From: Phoenix dactylifera
Taxonomy: Eukaryota; Streptophyta; Magnoliopsida; Arecales; Arecaceae
Length of the DNA: 64,000 nt
NCBI RefSeq assembly: GCF_009389715.1
Contig: NC_052401.1
Span: forward strand, 1,228,843 to 1,292,842
Direction of reading: 5' to 3'
In this document: one piece after another, positions 12,003 to 24,367 of the stretch
Layout of the letters: the number at the start of each line of letters is the position of its first letter
Numbering within the stretch: position 1 is the stretch's first letter
The notes under the pieces: model-generated
The model's database searches: none
Seen by the model: the letters and a program-made list of their open reading frames with translations, nothing else
Told to the model about the DNA's origin: nothing
Made by a program: the position numbers and the translations under genes

Positions 12003-13422
12003 GGCCCTGTTTGGAGGAGCTGTTGGCAGTAGAGCTGTTAGAAGTAGAGCTGTTGAAAGTAGAGCTGTCTGAAGTAGAGCTGTTATGAAAAGTTGTTTGC
12101 TGTTTGGTAACTACATTCGTAAAGTGCTGTGGTAGTTTATTTTGTATTTGGTAAACAAACTGAAAAAGTATTTTTGTATGACAAAATTACCGTAAAGGAC
12201 ATTGCATAGTATTATACAACAGAACATAATAAAATATAACATAAATTAATACATAAATATACGATATAGTATAATATTATTATAATATAAAATAATATTA
12301 TGTTAATATAGCATAATAGTAATATAATTATTAGAGTAAATAAATATTTGGTAATATAACATAATATTAAATTATTTAACATAACATGTTAATGTATTAT
12401 GATATAATGTAATATATATTATATTTATAGTATAATACAATAATAAAAGTATAGAATATTATAATTATCAGTATAAATTAATTTCTCATAATATAACATA
12501 ATATTAAATTATTTAAAATAACATATTAATGTATTATAATGTAATATAATATAATATAATATTTATAGTATAATACAATAATAAAGAGATAAAATATTGT
12601 AATTATTAGTATAAATTAATTTTTCATAATATAACATAATATTAAATTATTTAACATAACATATTAATGTATTATGATATAATATAATATGATATTATAT
12701 TTATAGTATAATACAAAAATAAAGATATAAAATATTATAATTATTAGTATAAATTAATTTTCCATAATATAACATAATATTAAATTATTTAACATAACAT
12801 ATTAATGTATTATGATATAATATAATATGATATTATATTTATAGTATAATACAAAAATAAAGGTATAAAATATTATAATTATTAGTATAAAATAATTTCC
12901 CACAATAATTTTTTATAATTTTTCATAAAATAATTTTCCGCGGTCCAGGGGCTCTTCTTCGTGGTCCACGCTCAAGGAGGACCTCAGCGTGGGTCGCGAG
13001 GTTGATGATAAAAAAAAAAACAATAGATTGATTTTGGAAGGTATGGAAAAGGATTAAAATTTTTTTCTTTTAAAATGTGGTTCAAGAGATGCATACAAAA
13101 ATTGAAAAGAAAAATACCTTTTCTTACGGAAGGGAGTTTGACGGCTAGGGTTCTTGGCTCCAGCAGATTTTTAGGTTTATAAAGGGACAAACTATGTAAT
13201 TATGTTATTTTAATATGAGCATTTTTGTCAAAAATACAGTTTTCCGAAAAAGCTGAAACAGCTTCCTCCCAAAAGCTCCAAATTGGAGCTTCCTCTCAAA
13301 AGCTATTTTCAGCTTCCCGCAAAAGCTGAAACAGCTTTTTGAAAAATTTACCAAATACAGTTTTTCATCTAAAAGTACTTTTGGTGCTTTCTGGCCCTCC
13401 AAAAGCTCCCCCAAACAGGACC
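12003..13422. mobile_element. Harbinger-like non-autonomous DNA transposon
   Basis: The ends are inverted repeats. The left starts GGCCCTGTTTGGAGGAGCT, and the right read in reverse starts GGTCCTGTTTGGGGGAGCT, with 21 of 24 positions matching. The 3-bp duplication TGA flanks it at 12000-12002 and 13423-13425, which fits the PIF/Harbinger class (3-bp targets). Just inside the left end are short repeats of AGTAGAGCTGTT. The right end has repeated AAAAGCT phrases. No transposase frame was seen. The middle is a tandem array (separate entry). Confidence 0.75.
12340..12915. repeat. About 138-bp tandem array, four copies
   Basis: The phrase AATATTAAATTATTTAA recurs at about 12363, 12500, 12638 and 12777, giving a period of 137-139 bp. 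Each unit also carries TTATAGTATAATACAA and TTAGTATAAATTAATTT-type segments. The array is almost pure AT and lies wholly inside the Harbinger-like element. Confidence 0.85.
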
Positions 13423-13801
13423 TGAGTCTCCTTCTTTACCACTCATCATTTTGAAGAGATTTTTTAAACCTACTTTGTATCTGTTTCTCCATCTCTATGG
13501 AGTATTTTATTTTTTGTAAAAAAAAAAATCTTGTCAGAAATTTGAGCATCTTTTTAGGTCATATTACATTATAGATGCAGGCCTTTGAATCCTTTCTCAT
13601 GCTCCCTGTCCAATTTTTCTGTGGACTTCGTGGAACATTAATGTAAGCTTGAGTCCAACAAGAACTTCCTTGCATATGCTGCCTACATCTAGGGATGTGA
13701 AGACCCACAGGCTTCATTTTTTTGTTATGTCCGATTGGCCCATTCAATATTTTCCACATCTTTTACTCAGAGTCTCAGACATACTTGGCCTGTTGACTTT
13801 A

Positions 13802-13930
13802 TCTGTTTTTTTTTTTTTTTTACCCGAAAAAAGAGGTAGAGGGGAGGAAGGGACAAGCCCATCCCCGCGTAGCAGCCCCCACTGGGCCTCCGCCCCGTTA
13901 GGAGAATGTTCGATGCGGGCAGAAAGCTCC
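13802..13930 (-). mobile_element. 3' end of an unclassified retroposon, copy 1
   Basis: A poly-T tract is followed by GAGGAAGGGACAAGCCCAT, CCGCGTAGCAGCCCC and GAGAATGTTCGATGCGGG. The same order follows a poly-T at 45968-46090. With the poly-T on the left, both are minus-strand copies with A-tails. No protein was recognised, so LINE or SINE origin is open. Confidence 0.55.
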
Positions 13931-15440
13931 GCCAGAAGAATGTTCGATACGGGCAGAAATATCCGCAATGATTTTATCTGGTTTCTCCACGATGATGAAA
14001 CACTTTGGTGGTGCTCAACAGCAGCACTATTGCTGGGCTTTTCTCCATATCCATCCATTATTTCCCTCAATTTTCCCACAAGGTTCTAATTTTCAATTTG
14101 TAGTCATGGTTGTTACTCATGTACCAAACAAGTGACACTTGTGAAGTTTGACCTAAGACCTGCATGTGCTAGAGGTGGTTGGACTGTTTTATAAACTGCA
14201 TAGCTGTCTTCCCTTGCTCAACTAATTAAAACACCTAGGGCTGAAAGTGAAGATAACCTAAGTTATAATATAAAGTGAAGATAAGCTGGATGGCTCATTC
14301 TTTGATGGTCAATGGGAAAGTTAAATTTTCTCATTGGCTAACTTTTCCATCTTCTCATGTGTTTCTAGATGAGTAAGTTTTTTTCCCATCATTTATCAAT
14401 GGAAAAGAGGAAAATTCTTGCCCACCTAAGAGGTCGGTAAGTCATTTTCCCATCGGCCGATAAAATAGTATTTTTATTTTTTTCCTAAAAAATCTTTAAC
14501 CCTATATAATATATTATATTATTACATAATATATTATTATTATTATGTAATACAATATAATATAATATCTTGCATAATATTTTATATATTATATTACTAT
14601 TGCATTATATAATAATAGAATAGAATATATATTAATATATTATATAATAATATTTATATAATAAAGCGTATTATGGAAATATGGATAAATTATAGCAACT
14701 TATTCAGAAAAGTAGGAAAGCAAGACAACATATTCTGAAGCCACTTTCCAATATATAAAAGAACATAGATAAATTATTCTCCTATCTCAATGCTGCCTCG
14801 GAAGCACTTCTCCAAGAAAATACATATTCGTAGGTAAGTCTTTTACCCTCCAAAGAATGGGCCCAAAATGCATTTTCTTCTTTGGATTTGCCATGTTACC
14901 ACCAAATGAGAATCGATATGTATAAGTTGCATCATGGGTTGAATAGAATTGCTGTTAAGTCTTAATAGGATTATATTTGCATCAGCAGTAAGGTGGCCTT
15001 GATGCTAATTAAATTTCTGTCAAACTTGTATTGTCCGCTCCATTTCAGCATATTTTGATGAAAGCATGCAATACCTACTTCTTACACTGAAGAGGCCATA
15101 TCAGGAATTTTGGCTAGCATATTGCTCTTGCATATCATTTTCCACATCAAAGTATGATGTTCCTGATGTGAGATTCCGAAGTGTCACGACTCTTGAGGGA
15201 TAACTGCACAAGAGTGGATAAATCATTCACATTTGATAGCATTCCAAACTTGGTGAACATATCTTGGGCCCATATTTTGTAGGTTTGGTCTTTTGGTGAA
15301 AAGGTCACATGATGCAGTGAGTTTGAACTTTGAAGCTTCAATTTGCAACCACTAAAGACATGTTTAGGATCTAAGCACAGCATTTGAGTCATCCTTCTTG
15401 AAGTGCCTTAGAATCATGTTCTATTATGTTCCTCTTTTTC
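13931..15440. other. Spacer, no gene recognised
   Basis: Mostly non-coding. About 14490-14670 is a TA-rich low-complexity tract. A minus-strand open frame at 15147-15392 (81 codons) matches no family known to me. Confidence 0.4.
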
Positions 15441-15452
15441 TTTGCTGGTGAG

Positions 15453-16809
15453 TTTTTTTTTTTGGTACAACAGCGACTCACACACAACGAATGTGGGTGC
15501 AACCCATAAAATTAGAGAGGATAAGAGAATACAAGGATGTCGGAACTACGGAGTGGTTGTCCCAAATAAAACCCTTAGAATGCTGGGCCGCAAAGGAAGC
15601 CACCTAATTAGCCACACTGTTTGCCTCTCTTTAAACATGAGTGGCTCGATAGAAGGTGCACTCACCCAAGAGTCGACGGATATCATGGATCAGTCGCATC
15701 CTGCTGCCAGGATCTCTTGAATTCTGAATGTACTCGATCACTGTAGCATAATCTTCCTCAAGGATGATACGATCCGTGCCTAGCACTCGCCTTGCGTAGG
15801 AGACACCCTTCCATGCAGCTCTGGCCTCCGCCCCGACCACAGTCCGTTCAAAGATCCATCGACCTCTGGCCACCACAAGTCTGGCCTCCTAATCTCTAAT
15901 GACAAACCCAGCACCTCTGCTGCTTCCTATCTTGCTGACACTATCATTGAAGTTCACCTTGAGAAAGCCAGAGGGTGGGAGCTCTCAGAAAATGGATATA
16001 GTCCTGGGCGCTACAAGAGCGGAATGAGAGCTCCAGATTTTCCTTACCAGCCCAAGGGATGACAAAGTGGCTATATCAAGGATCTCCGCCGCATGAGTGA
16101 GAGCCTGGTCCACCACCAACCTCTGATGCGCACCTGTTCTCAAAGACTCGGGCATTCCTACCTAGCCGGTAGTGATAAGCCAGATAAACTGTCCTAATCC
16201 CCTGCTCCATCCTGGCTGGCCTCCGAAAAGAAGTCCATAGGAAGGTCAGGAAGTCCTCAGTCGACACCCACTTTCATAGCGGACCGACGGAAGTTGCCAC
16301 ATACTCCCAAATCTGACTAGCCTGCTGGCATCTAAACAGAACATGGAAAATAGACTCCTCCACATCCAAACAAGTCCAACAGTCCGAAGGTACACCCACC
16401 CTCCACCGAGCCGGCACTTCTCTGGTAGACAAGGATCTCCAAGCCACTTTCCACACAAATAGGGCCACCCGGGGGTGGGTGCGCATCTGTCAGATCCACC
16501 CCCCCTCAAATTGTTTAGCCGGTGTCCTCCTAACCAGCTCCATGAGGTCCTTGGTCCTCACCTCCGACCTGCCCATCCAGCCCCATACCCTCCTGTCCTC
16601 AGCACCACCCACGGAGAGCAGCAGCGCCAAAACCTGCTCAGCCAACTGCTCGCCAAAGGCTCATCGAATGATAGACTCATCCCATCTCCTCGCACCTAGA
16701 ACCATCAGGTCACCTATAGTAAGGCCTTTTAGGCTTTAGCCCACCAGGGTCGAGCAAGCTAGGTCGGCCACCGGCGTAATGGTATATCTGCCACCCAACG
16801 ATCACCCAA
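15453..16809 (-). mobile_element. 5'-truncated L1-type LINE, zf-RVT plus RNase H
   Basis: The A-tail is the T run at 15453-15463. On the minus strand, from the 5' end, are DRWVADIPLRRWP, then a zf-RVT segment (about 16486-16290) with HPRVALFVWKVAWRSL and a CxxxxxSIFHVLFRC pattern. The linker IRTVYLAYHYRLGRNARVF and an RNase H part (15876-15640) with EARAAWKGVSYARRVL and LEEDYATVIEYIQN follow. Several stops and frame changes break the frame. TGCTGGTGA occurs at 15443-15451 and 16810-16818, a likely 9-bp target duplication. The RNase H end is the same lineage as the copies at 5935 and 47549. Confidence 0.85.
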
Positions 16810-17230
16810 TGCTGGTGATCTCTTCACATTGTAAGCTACTGAGTGCAATTTATCTGCCAATTTTTGGTTAGCAGAAGCATATTATTTCCTTTCCAAGAAC
16901 CTGTTTTATCGGTCATAGTTTTTCGATTGGTGCGTGCGTGTGTGTTAGGGGTGGGGGGTGATTCAAAAAAATATGTATTTCTTTGTATACTTTGTGATGT
17001 GATGAGCTGGATCCCTCATATCCACTAGAATGATTCTCAGAATACTTTGGCAACGCCGAGATATTCTGTTCCTTTGTTTGCTTGCATCTCTGTACGTGAA
17101 ACAGTATATTGTCCGGTTCGAGCATGAGCCTATTTTATCATTTTAGCTTGGCATTACTTTGTATAGGTATTTATACAAAGAAAGTGTAGGATTACGCTGG
17201 ACTAACTGATGGTCGTATGTTTTGCAGCTC

Positions 17231-17338
17231 CTGAAGTATCTGATCCCAGTTATCGAGAAGAAGAAACCACCACGTTCTCTGAGGAGAGCTCACTCCATGC
17301 AGTGGTACGATGAGTGCTCCAGACATCATAATTTATAG
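17231..17338 (+). other. Possible orphan terminal exon
   Basis: After an acceptor-like TTTTGCAG there is an open frame encoding LLKYLIPVIEKKKPPRSL, then RRAHSMQWYDECSRHHN and a stop. 3'-UTR-like sequence with T-rich stretches follows. The basic, charged peptide and the good acceptor look like the last exon of a gene. No partner exons were established and I do not recognise the protein. An upstream start near 11.7-11.9 kb, with mobile elements in the introns, is one possibility. Confidence 0.25.
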
Positions 17339-18479
17339 TGATCCTTTTTTTCCCCCTCTTATAGCTAGAAGAAGGGGACAAGGGCATATTTAGCACTTGT
17401 TTTCCTCCACCAGCAATCTTTGCCGACTGTTTCAGAAGAATACATTTGCGTGTACAAAACTCACAGCAGCGCAAACAAAATAGTTAGAGATGGTGGCATT
17501 TTAGATTGGACAAGGGAAGATGGTTGCCGTTCCAAGTTTTTTAGCAGGAAAAGTGCAACGGCATAGATTACAGTGATCATATCTCTGTTGGGTTGACCTA
17601 TGTATTTTTTCTTTTTTTTGTCAGTTATAAACGTTGCCACATAACGATACAAGTTCGAGCCTACTACTTATATATGTTTCTTTTTTTTTCAGCTGGTTCT
17701 CTCTTATCTTTGCTGATGAGACAGTTATGACCTGGACTATTTCCTTGTCATCATCCCAGTGTTTTAGCTATATATGTATTTTTCCCTTTTCTGTTTATGC
17801 TGATGAACGTCTTGTCATCTGGAATTTTTCCAGATTGGGTTTACGCAGGTCTGTGAGTCCAGCACCCGATCATGTGTTCATTCTTGCATGCCGAGATCTA
17901 TATTGTTCTCCCTCGATTTCAGTTCCAGGCCCATAAATTTTAATTGATGATGGCTTTAGTCATGGACGGTGCTCTCAACTGCCTAAATTGACTCATCGAA
18001 TTCCCCGCAGCATCACGTTTCGAGACTGATGCCGTATGCGTTGCATGGACCAAATGACAGAGAGATACAAACAAAAACTCTATCACGCCTCGCTGGACAA
18101 CGTCTTCGTCCTTTGTCTGGGAGACTGCTCTCTGAATTATTTTGGAGTTAATAAACGAGTAACCGCTCCCTGACCAAGGTGATTACTTTAGAATTTGCTT
18201 AGATTAAATTCATTTCCACCACTAAAAGCTATTAACTTTAAACTTCGGTTCCCAATATCGATGCCCGACTTTGCCTTTTACAGATTCCCTCTCGCTTTTT
18301 AACTGCTCGGTTTTCGGAGCCTTCTCTAACTCCAACGCCAAAGTCTGGCGACAGGCAACTTTCGCTCGTACAGAAAGCTTTCGTCTCGACACCGTCGGCT
18401 GATTCACGAGAAAGTAAGAGTATCTATAATTCAGACATCAGAGGCTCATACTTCCCCTGTTGTACCACAATCCAGCAGC

Positions 18480-19638
18480 ATGGGAGGAGCTCTCTCCATT
18501 TCCTTCCTCTTAATTCTCTCGCTTCTACTCTTCCTCCTCGCTCGGCCCTCTCAAGCCATGAATGCCGTTGTCATGGACGGCGTCGCCGAGTGGAAAGGCC
18601 TCACGGTTCGAGTTGGAGACTCTCTTGGTGAGTGCACGACCGTCATTGTTGAGCAATGCGCATCCCATTCTTCCTTTATTTCTCCGCGACTAATTTCACA
18701 GCTCCTCTCTGCTTCTTACCCCACTCTAGTGTTCAGGCACAAACACCATCTCCAAAATCTTTACCTCTTCCACAATAGAAGGGCGTTCGATCGCTGCAGC
18801 TTCTCCCAGGCTGCCCTCATCTACGACGGCAGCAACTCCACCCGTTTCACGGTACTCTCTTCTACTCTACTGTTAATACTCAACTCATATTACCTACTCA
18901 TGTCATGTCCTCTCTCACACACACGCGCACAGTGGCATGCTGCCCGCCCAGGCTATTACTACTTCTCCCCTAGGGACAGCTCTGGAAGGAGATGTGAGAA
19001 GGGCGAGAAGCTCCTCGTGAGGGTGATAACCCCTGACCTCGCCCCCAGCTTCCCTCCAACAGTCGTCGCCCCGTTCCCCATTGCCCTGCCGCCCACCGCG
19101 GGCGGGGATTTGCCCTCCCACGGTTGGCCCATTAGCTCCCCGAGTTCTACCCCCACGCCCGCGCCGGAGGCGGCTGCTCCTTCTTTTTCCGGCCCATTGG
19201 AGCCGAGCAACGGTCACGCCCCCGCGAACGCTCCATTGCCGGACTCCGGCGGTGGGATTCCGTTCATCAGTAGCAATCCGGCGGTTCCTCTTCCCAGCGA
19301 CGAGACGGATTCGGCTACCATTCTCCCTCTGCCCTCCCCTGGGAATGCGAACCAGGTGCGTTGTCTTCCTTCACCTTCCATCAACTTATTTTCCCCCCCT
19401 CCTCTCCGAAAAATGATGATTGAGAAAATGAGTAGTCCTTTTACTCTTTTTTTATTTCTTTCGCCATCTTTTTTTGTGTGCGTGCGTGCGTGTGCGTGCG
19501 TGTTTTTATTTTAATTGGCTGCAGGTGGTGGGACAGGGGTCTCTTCTCCGAGCTGGGACATCCTGGCTGATGGTGGTGATGATGGTCTTCTTTGGGCTCG
19601 CGGCAGAGCGCTATTTCCCTTTGGGGACTTGCTTTTAA
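18480..19638 (+). CDS. Early nodulin-like protein (phytocyanin family), GPI-anchored
   Basis: Four exons join in frame to 268 aa: 18480-18627, 18730-18851, 18933-19355 and 19525-19638. Residues 1-26 form a signal peptide ending ARPSQA. A plastocyanin-like domain follows, with VRVGDSLVFRHKHH, NRRAFDRCSFSQAAL, STRFTWHAARPGYYYF and CEKGEKLLVRV. The two Cys can form the family disulfide. The usual copper-ligand Cys-x-His set of blue copper phytocyanins is not seen, as in other ENODL proteins, so copper binding is unlikely. Residues about 131-230 are Pro/Ser/Ala-rich and arabinogalactan-like. A hydrophobic C-terminal tail, SWLMVVMMVFFGLAA, fits a GPI-anchor signal. The segment before VRVGDSL is shorter than usual and lacks the common VGG-x-x-GW start of the domain. 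Likely at the cell surface. Confidence 0.9.
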
Positions 19639-19689
19639 ACTGCTGAGTGCTGACAGCCAAACTACTCTGTACAAATACTAGAACAACCT

Positions 19690-22670
19690 TCGTGGAGATG
19701 TTAATTTGCAGCTGTTGCTCGCTTTTGTTCTAATTTTCAAGTTTAAGATCTTGTTTAAGGAAGATCAAACATTTGATCATAATAGAAAACTGTCATGTGG
19801 ATCAGCTGGGTGTCTTATTTTTCTGATACACATGAGGTCCATCAGGATGGCCTAGTTCATAACTCATATTTTTTTCAGAATATCTGTGACTTTTAGAATT
19901 TCCTGCACTCTAAATTTTGAGGATTTAATTCTTCAGGACCTTGGCTAATGTTGAAATAGCATCCTAATTGGTTGCAGCGATGCAATCAGGCCACCCTTAT
20001 TTCTGAAAAAGACTTGTTTCTTTATCTAAAAAGATAAGCTTGGACTCTGATTCAGGACCAATTCGATCATTTATGAGGTGTTGGAAATCTTGTTCCTTGA
20101 GTAGAACCTTCTCTAGATTTCCCTATCCAATTGTGCAGTTGGCATGCATGAAGCTTCCCTTTCATAATTAAGCATGCTTTCATTCTCGCAGTTGAAACTT
20201 CGCAGCTCACCCCTCTTCAAAACATATGAAGGGGAAGGCTTCGAGGACCACGCACTTAGAAATGTTGATGAGTCAGTTTCATGGATTTTTATCCTTTCTT
20301 ATAGATCCTCCCTCTAACTACCTTTCTTATAGAAATGATCAAAAGCTTGTCCCAAAAAAAAAAAAAAACTTGGGAAAAGGTTTTCCCACTTTCTCTGATT
20401 GCAGTATTGTTTCAAATGGAAAGGGTTTAAAGTCATTATATATGCGACCGCTGCCCAGGTTAAAGCAGGAATGGGGGTCAGAGGGTTAACTTCCCTGGTT
20501 TTCTTGATCTATCCATTGCCTTTCCTGCATACTTCTTAGATTCTCAATTTTTTCTATAAGATAAACTAGTTCTTGCACTTCACCATTGCTTGATTTTGCA
20601 TCAGTTTTATTTACAAACTTGAGGAACCATTGTAATGACTTACCACCATCCATGCACCAATCAACTACAGCATCCTGTACCAAAAGTGTGCGATTGAACT
20701 GGACTTCACATGAAGAGGACCAATTACCTTCCTCAGGTTCAACCACACTTCATGCTTAGTTTCTAGTCTATTGAATAATGAACTTTCAATTGAGGAGTGG
20801 TCAGATTCTTGCATGGTCTCAACAAGATAAAGTAAAAGAAAAGGAGAAAGCAAAAGATTTCTTTTGTGGAAAGAGAGAGAGAGAGAGAAATTGCCTTGTG
20901 ATTGGTTTGAAAAAAAAAATTAAGGGAACAGGAAAGCATGCAGATTTAGCGCCCTTAAGAGAAAAGCAAAAGTAGATAGAAAAGAGTACGGTGTCCAAGA
21001 GTTACTTCAGAAAAGTTGGCTTCGACACGAGAAAAGGTGGGACTTCTTGAAATCATCTTCAAAAATTATACCTTGCCAAAAGCCATAAAATTAAAATATA
21101 GCCTCATCATCCAAATTAGCTATTTGGAAACATCAATAATATTTCAGTCGTTTTAAAAAATTGCGAATAACACTATTTAGAATTTGGTCTTCTTATGAGA
21201 GAGATGAAGGAGAAGGAGGAGGCCAACGAAGAGGGAGCGAGAGAGTTAATATCCTGCGGTCCCTAAAAAATTAAGCAAATTACTTGCCATCTACATCATT
21301 AAGAGCAAGACTATGAAAACTATTTTGATCTATACATTCATCAAATAGACTGGAATCGAGATGCTCAAGTTCTCCGGAGGCACCCAATCTCTGAAAGGAT
21401 CTAAGTATATTGCAACTTTTGTTTTGTATAATTATTATATCTTACTGTACTATACGCCATACAGTACAATCCAGAAAAGGTATATGTGTATGCCTATGAG
21501 TTATTGTCCATTTATTTTCCCTACCAACCAGCACTTGATGCGCACCGTCCTTTAAAAAAGGTTATAGTCTATGTGTCCAATTTAGAGCCACTAGATTGTA
21601 CAAGATAATAAAATGAATTTATATGAGCTCCAAAAGTAAATTGTTTTTTGAGTAAAGCATCTTGCAAGCACTAGATCAGGCCTAAAAGCAAATTGAATTG
21701 ATTCAAGTCATGTATTTATGTCTAATACATATTAGATTTTAGATGCTAGTTTATTAAGTATAGCATTTATTTAATATGTGTGTATACATATGGGTATAAA
21801 TACCAAAAATACAATAATCTTGCTCCATGCATTAAAATCTGTTAAAAGTGACACAATTTAGTGATCTTTGTTCGATAATTTTATATGGCATCTGGCCAAA
21901 AAACCTACTTGTACATAATAGTGCAAGGATAACTACTCATCCTAGCAATAGAAATTTTATTTTTATTAGTTACCACATACATTAATTAGGGTGTTTATTC
22001 TCGTGCTAAACAATGATTCTACATATATTCACTCCTAAATCTACATAAATCACCGAGCATAGAATAACTATTCATGCATAGAAAAACTAGCACACGTACT
22101 TATCCTATCTCTATTCACCAACTAATTGTTTGATTATATGTCAATCACCTGAAAAAACAAAAAAGGATATTGTTACACCTGCAAATAATACAGTATTATA
22201 CCCTTATTTTTCCCATGCCTGGATTTACATTGCTCTCTACATTTTTAGCACGACTTCAAATCATGTGCTACATGTTATGATATAATATTTTATTAGAAAT
22301 TATAATTAACCAAAATAATATTTTTAGAAAAATAGATAAAGTCCGGCAAAATAAATTTTTATCAAAAAATGTAATTATTATTGAACATGGATATAGATGG
22401 AAGTTCATTATTGCTTCCAAATAATATGATCATGGGGATATGTAGACCGTCATCATGTCTAGCTCTAGTATGATAGATTTAGAAATAGTGGTTTTTAAAT
22501 TTGTTCATTGTATCTAAATGACCATCGCCTGATCTGTGTCACTAAAATATTAAAAATACCAGTCGTTAATATGTATCCGCTTTACTACTACCTGAAGTCT
22601 AAAGCCTAAGCATCCATTCATTGAGAAAACCAAATAGACGGTCAAGATTCGAATCATCACGGGTACAGTG
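19690..22670. other. Intergenic spacer, no gene recognised
   Basis: AT-rich sequence between the ENODL gene and the FAM135-like gene. A minus-strand frame at 20486-20746 gives an 86-aa charged peptide of unknown family. No repeat termini were found. Confidence 0.4.
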
Positions 22671-22689
22671 ATTTCACGGGAACCTTCTT

Positions 22690-23148
22690 TGGACGGTTGG
22701 GGATTCAGCAATCAATGCTCCCACCGAAGAAACAAACAAGCGAACTTTTAGAAACAAAAGAGATGCAAAAAAAAAAAAGAAGATCCCCCCTGGCCCTCTC
22801 CGTCCGAAAGAATCTCTCACGGCAAGAAGAGAAACCACCCCGGCTTCGCCGTCTCTTCCCCCGATCACGGCCAAAACCCTAGTTTCTCTGCTGGAGAAGA
22901 GGAGATAGAAACCCCATAACGGCCTTGTAATCCCGATCTCCGCTTCGAACCATTGGAATCCATCGATTAAGGGCAGGATCTGGTCCATTTATCGGCGGGA
23001 ATCGTCGTTCCGTTCCTCTTTCGGGCCGGGACTTAAGGACGCCGGAGAGGAAATGGCGGCGTTCTGAGACGGATTGGATCCAAGTTTCTTGAAAAAATTT
23101 AGGCGTAGGGATGCGAATCTCGAGGAGGACTTGGGGCGCTGATCACAC
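22690..23148 (+). promoter_or_regulatory. Probable promoter and 5' leader of the FAM135-like gene
   Basis: GC-rich compared with its surroundings. A telo-box motif AAACCCTAG lies at about 22875, common near transcription starts of plant housekeeping genes. No TATA box was fixed. The start codon at 23149 follows. Confidence 0.4.
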
Positions 23149-24169
23149 ATGTTTCGGCAGATGCGATGCCTCATCGGCCTGAATTCAAAAAGCCCACCGC
23201 CGAAGAGACTGCTTAATGCAAGACCTCCGACGTCGCAGCGGAGGGCTGTACGATTCAAGCCTCCAGATATGTTGGAGACCGTCCATGAGATCGCTATTTA
23301 TATCCATCGCTTCCACAATCTTGATCTCTTTCAACAAGGGTATTGAAATCTTTTCTAATTTTTAGAAACGTGAAGTTTTATTTGCTTGTAATTTTAAAGT
23401 CAAGATCTTCTAAACGTCCAGCCTTTATCAAAAAATTTCCCTTTGTTGATTACAAAGTTATGCAAAAATTGATCTTTTCGGATGTTCGAATCACTATTCT
23501 TGACGCATATCTGTTTGAATTGCAGATGGTATCAGATAAAGATAAGTGTAAGATGGGAGGACACTAACCAGGTATCTTGTGGTACTCCGGCGAGAGTTAT
23601 TCAGTATGAAGGTACTTATTTTGAATTGGTGAAGATAAATTGTAATATAGTGTGAAATTAGCTGATCATGGGTAAGGATTTTGTTACCATACGTATCATG
23701 ATGCCATTTTTAGATTTGAAGACTACAACGAAAAAAAAAAAATGTTTTAGATGCAAGGGATGTTTTTGGATCCCCATTTGCTAAGTCGAAATTGGAAGAG
23801 GTATTTACTGTGATCTCCATTGAATGTTTCAATATTGATGCATAAATATCATGGAGATATGGTTCAAGTTTTATTACAGAAGGAAGAAATCAGCTGCATG
23901 CTTGATATCTCTGCTTATTGCTGCATTTGCTAAAACCATCTGAAAATGATACAACCTGCTATCCATCCTCTACTTGCAGAATATTTGGATAGGAACGAGA
24001 AAGGCATCATGATTTCTTTCTTTTGGTTTAACTGTTGCCAAGTGTTTTGAAAATCTTTTTAATCTGCTGTTTGCTTTACAGTTTGAATATAAATTTTTTA
24101 TATTTTAACCCATGTAGTTTTGAGAGCAAATGCGTATTCTTCTTGTTTGTTTTCTTACCTTCTCACCCA

Positions 24170-24235
<66 letters not shown>

Positions 24236-24335
24236 CCTTAAATTATGAGACTGATTTTATTTTTATCCAATTAGCATTATTAGCTAGTGGAGAGATAAAA
24301 TTAAAAAAAAGAATAATTAGGCCTTCTCACCCATG

Positions 24336-24367
<32 letters not shown>

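Noticed and set aside
17100-17125. GGTTCGA phrase reminiscent of a tRNA B box
   Set aside because: No matching A box or cloverleaf could be drawn around it. No convincing tRNA gene was seen by eye in the window.
20486-20746. 86-aa minus-strand frame with DAVVDWCMDGGKSLQWF
   Set aside because: The peptide looks protein-like, but I recognise no family and found no flanking exons with consistent phase.
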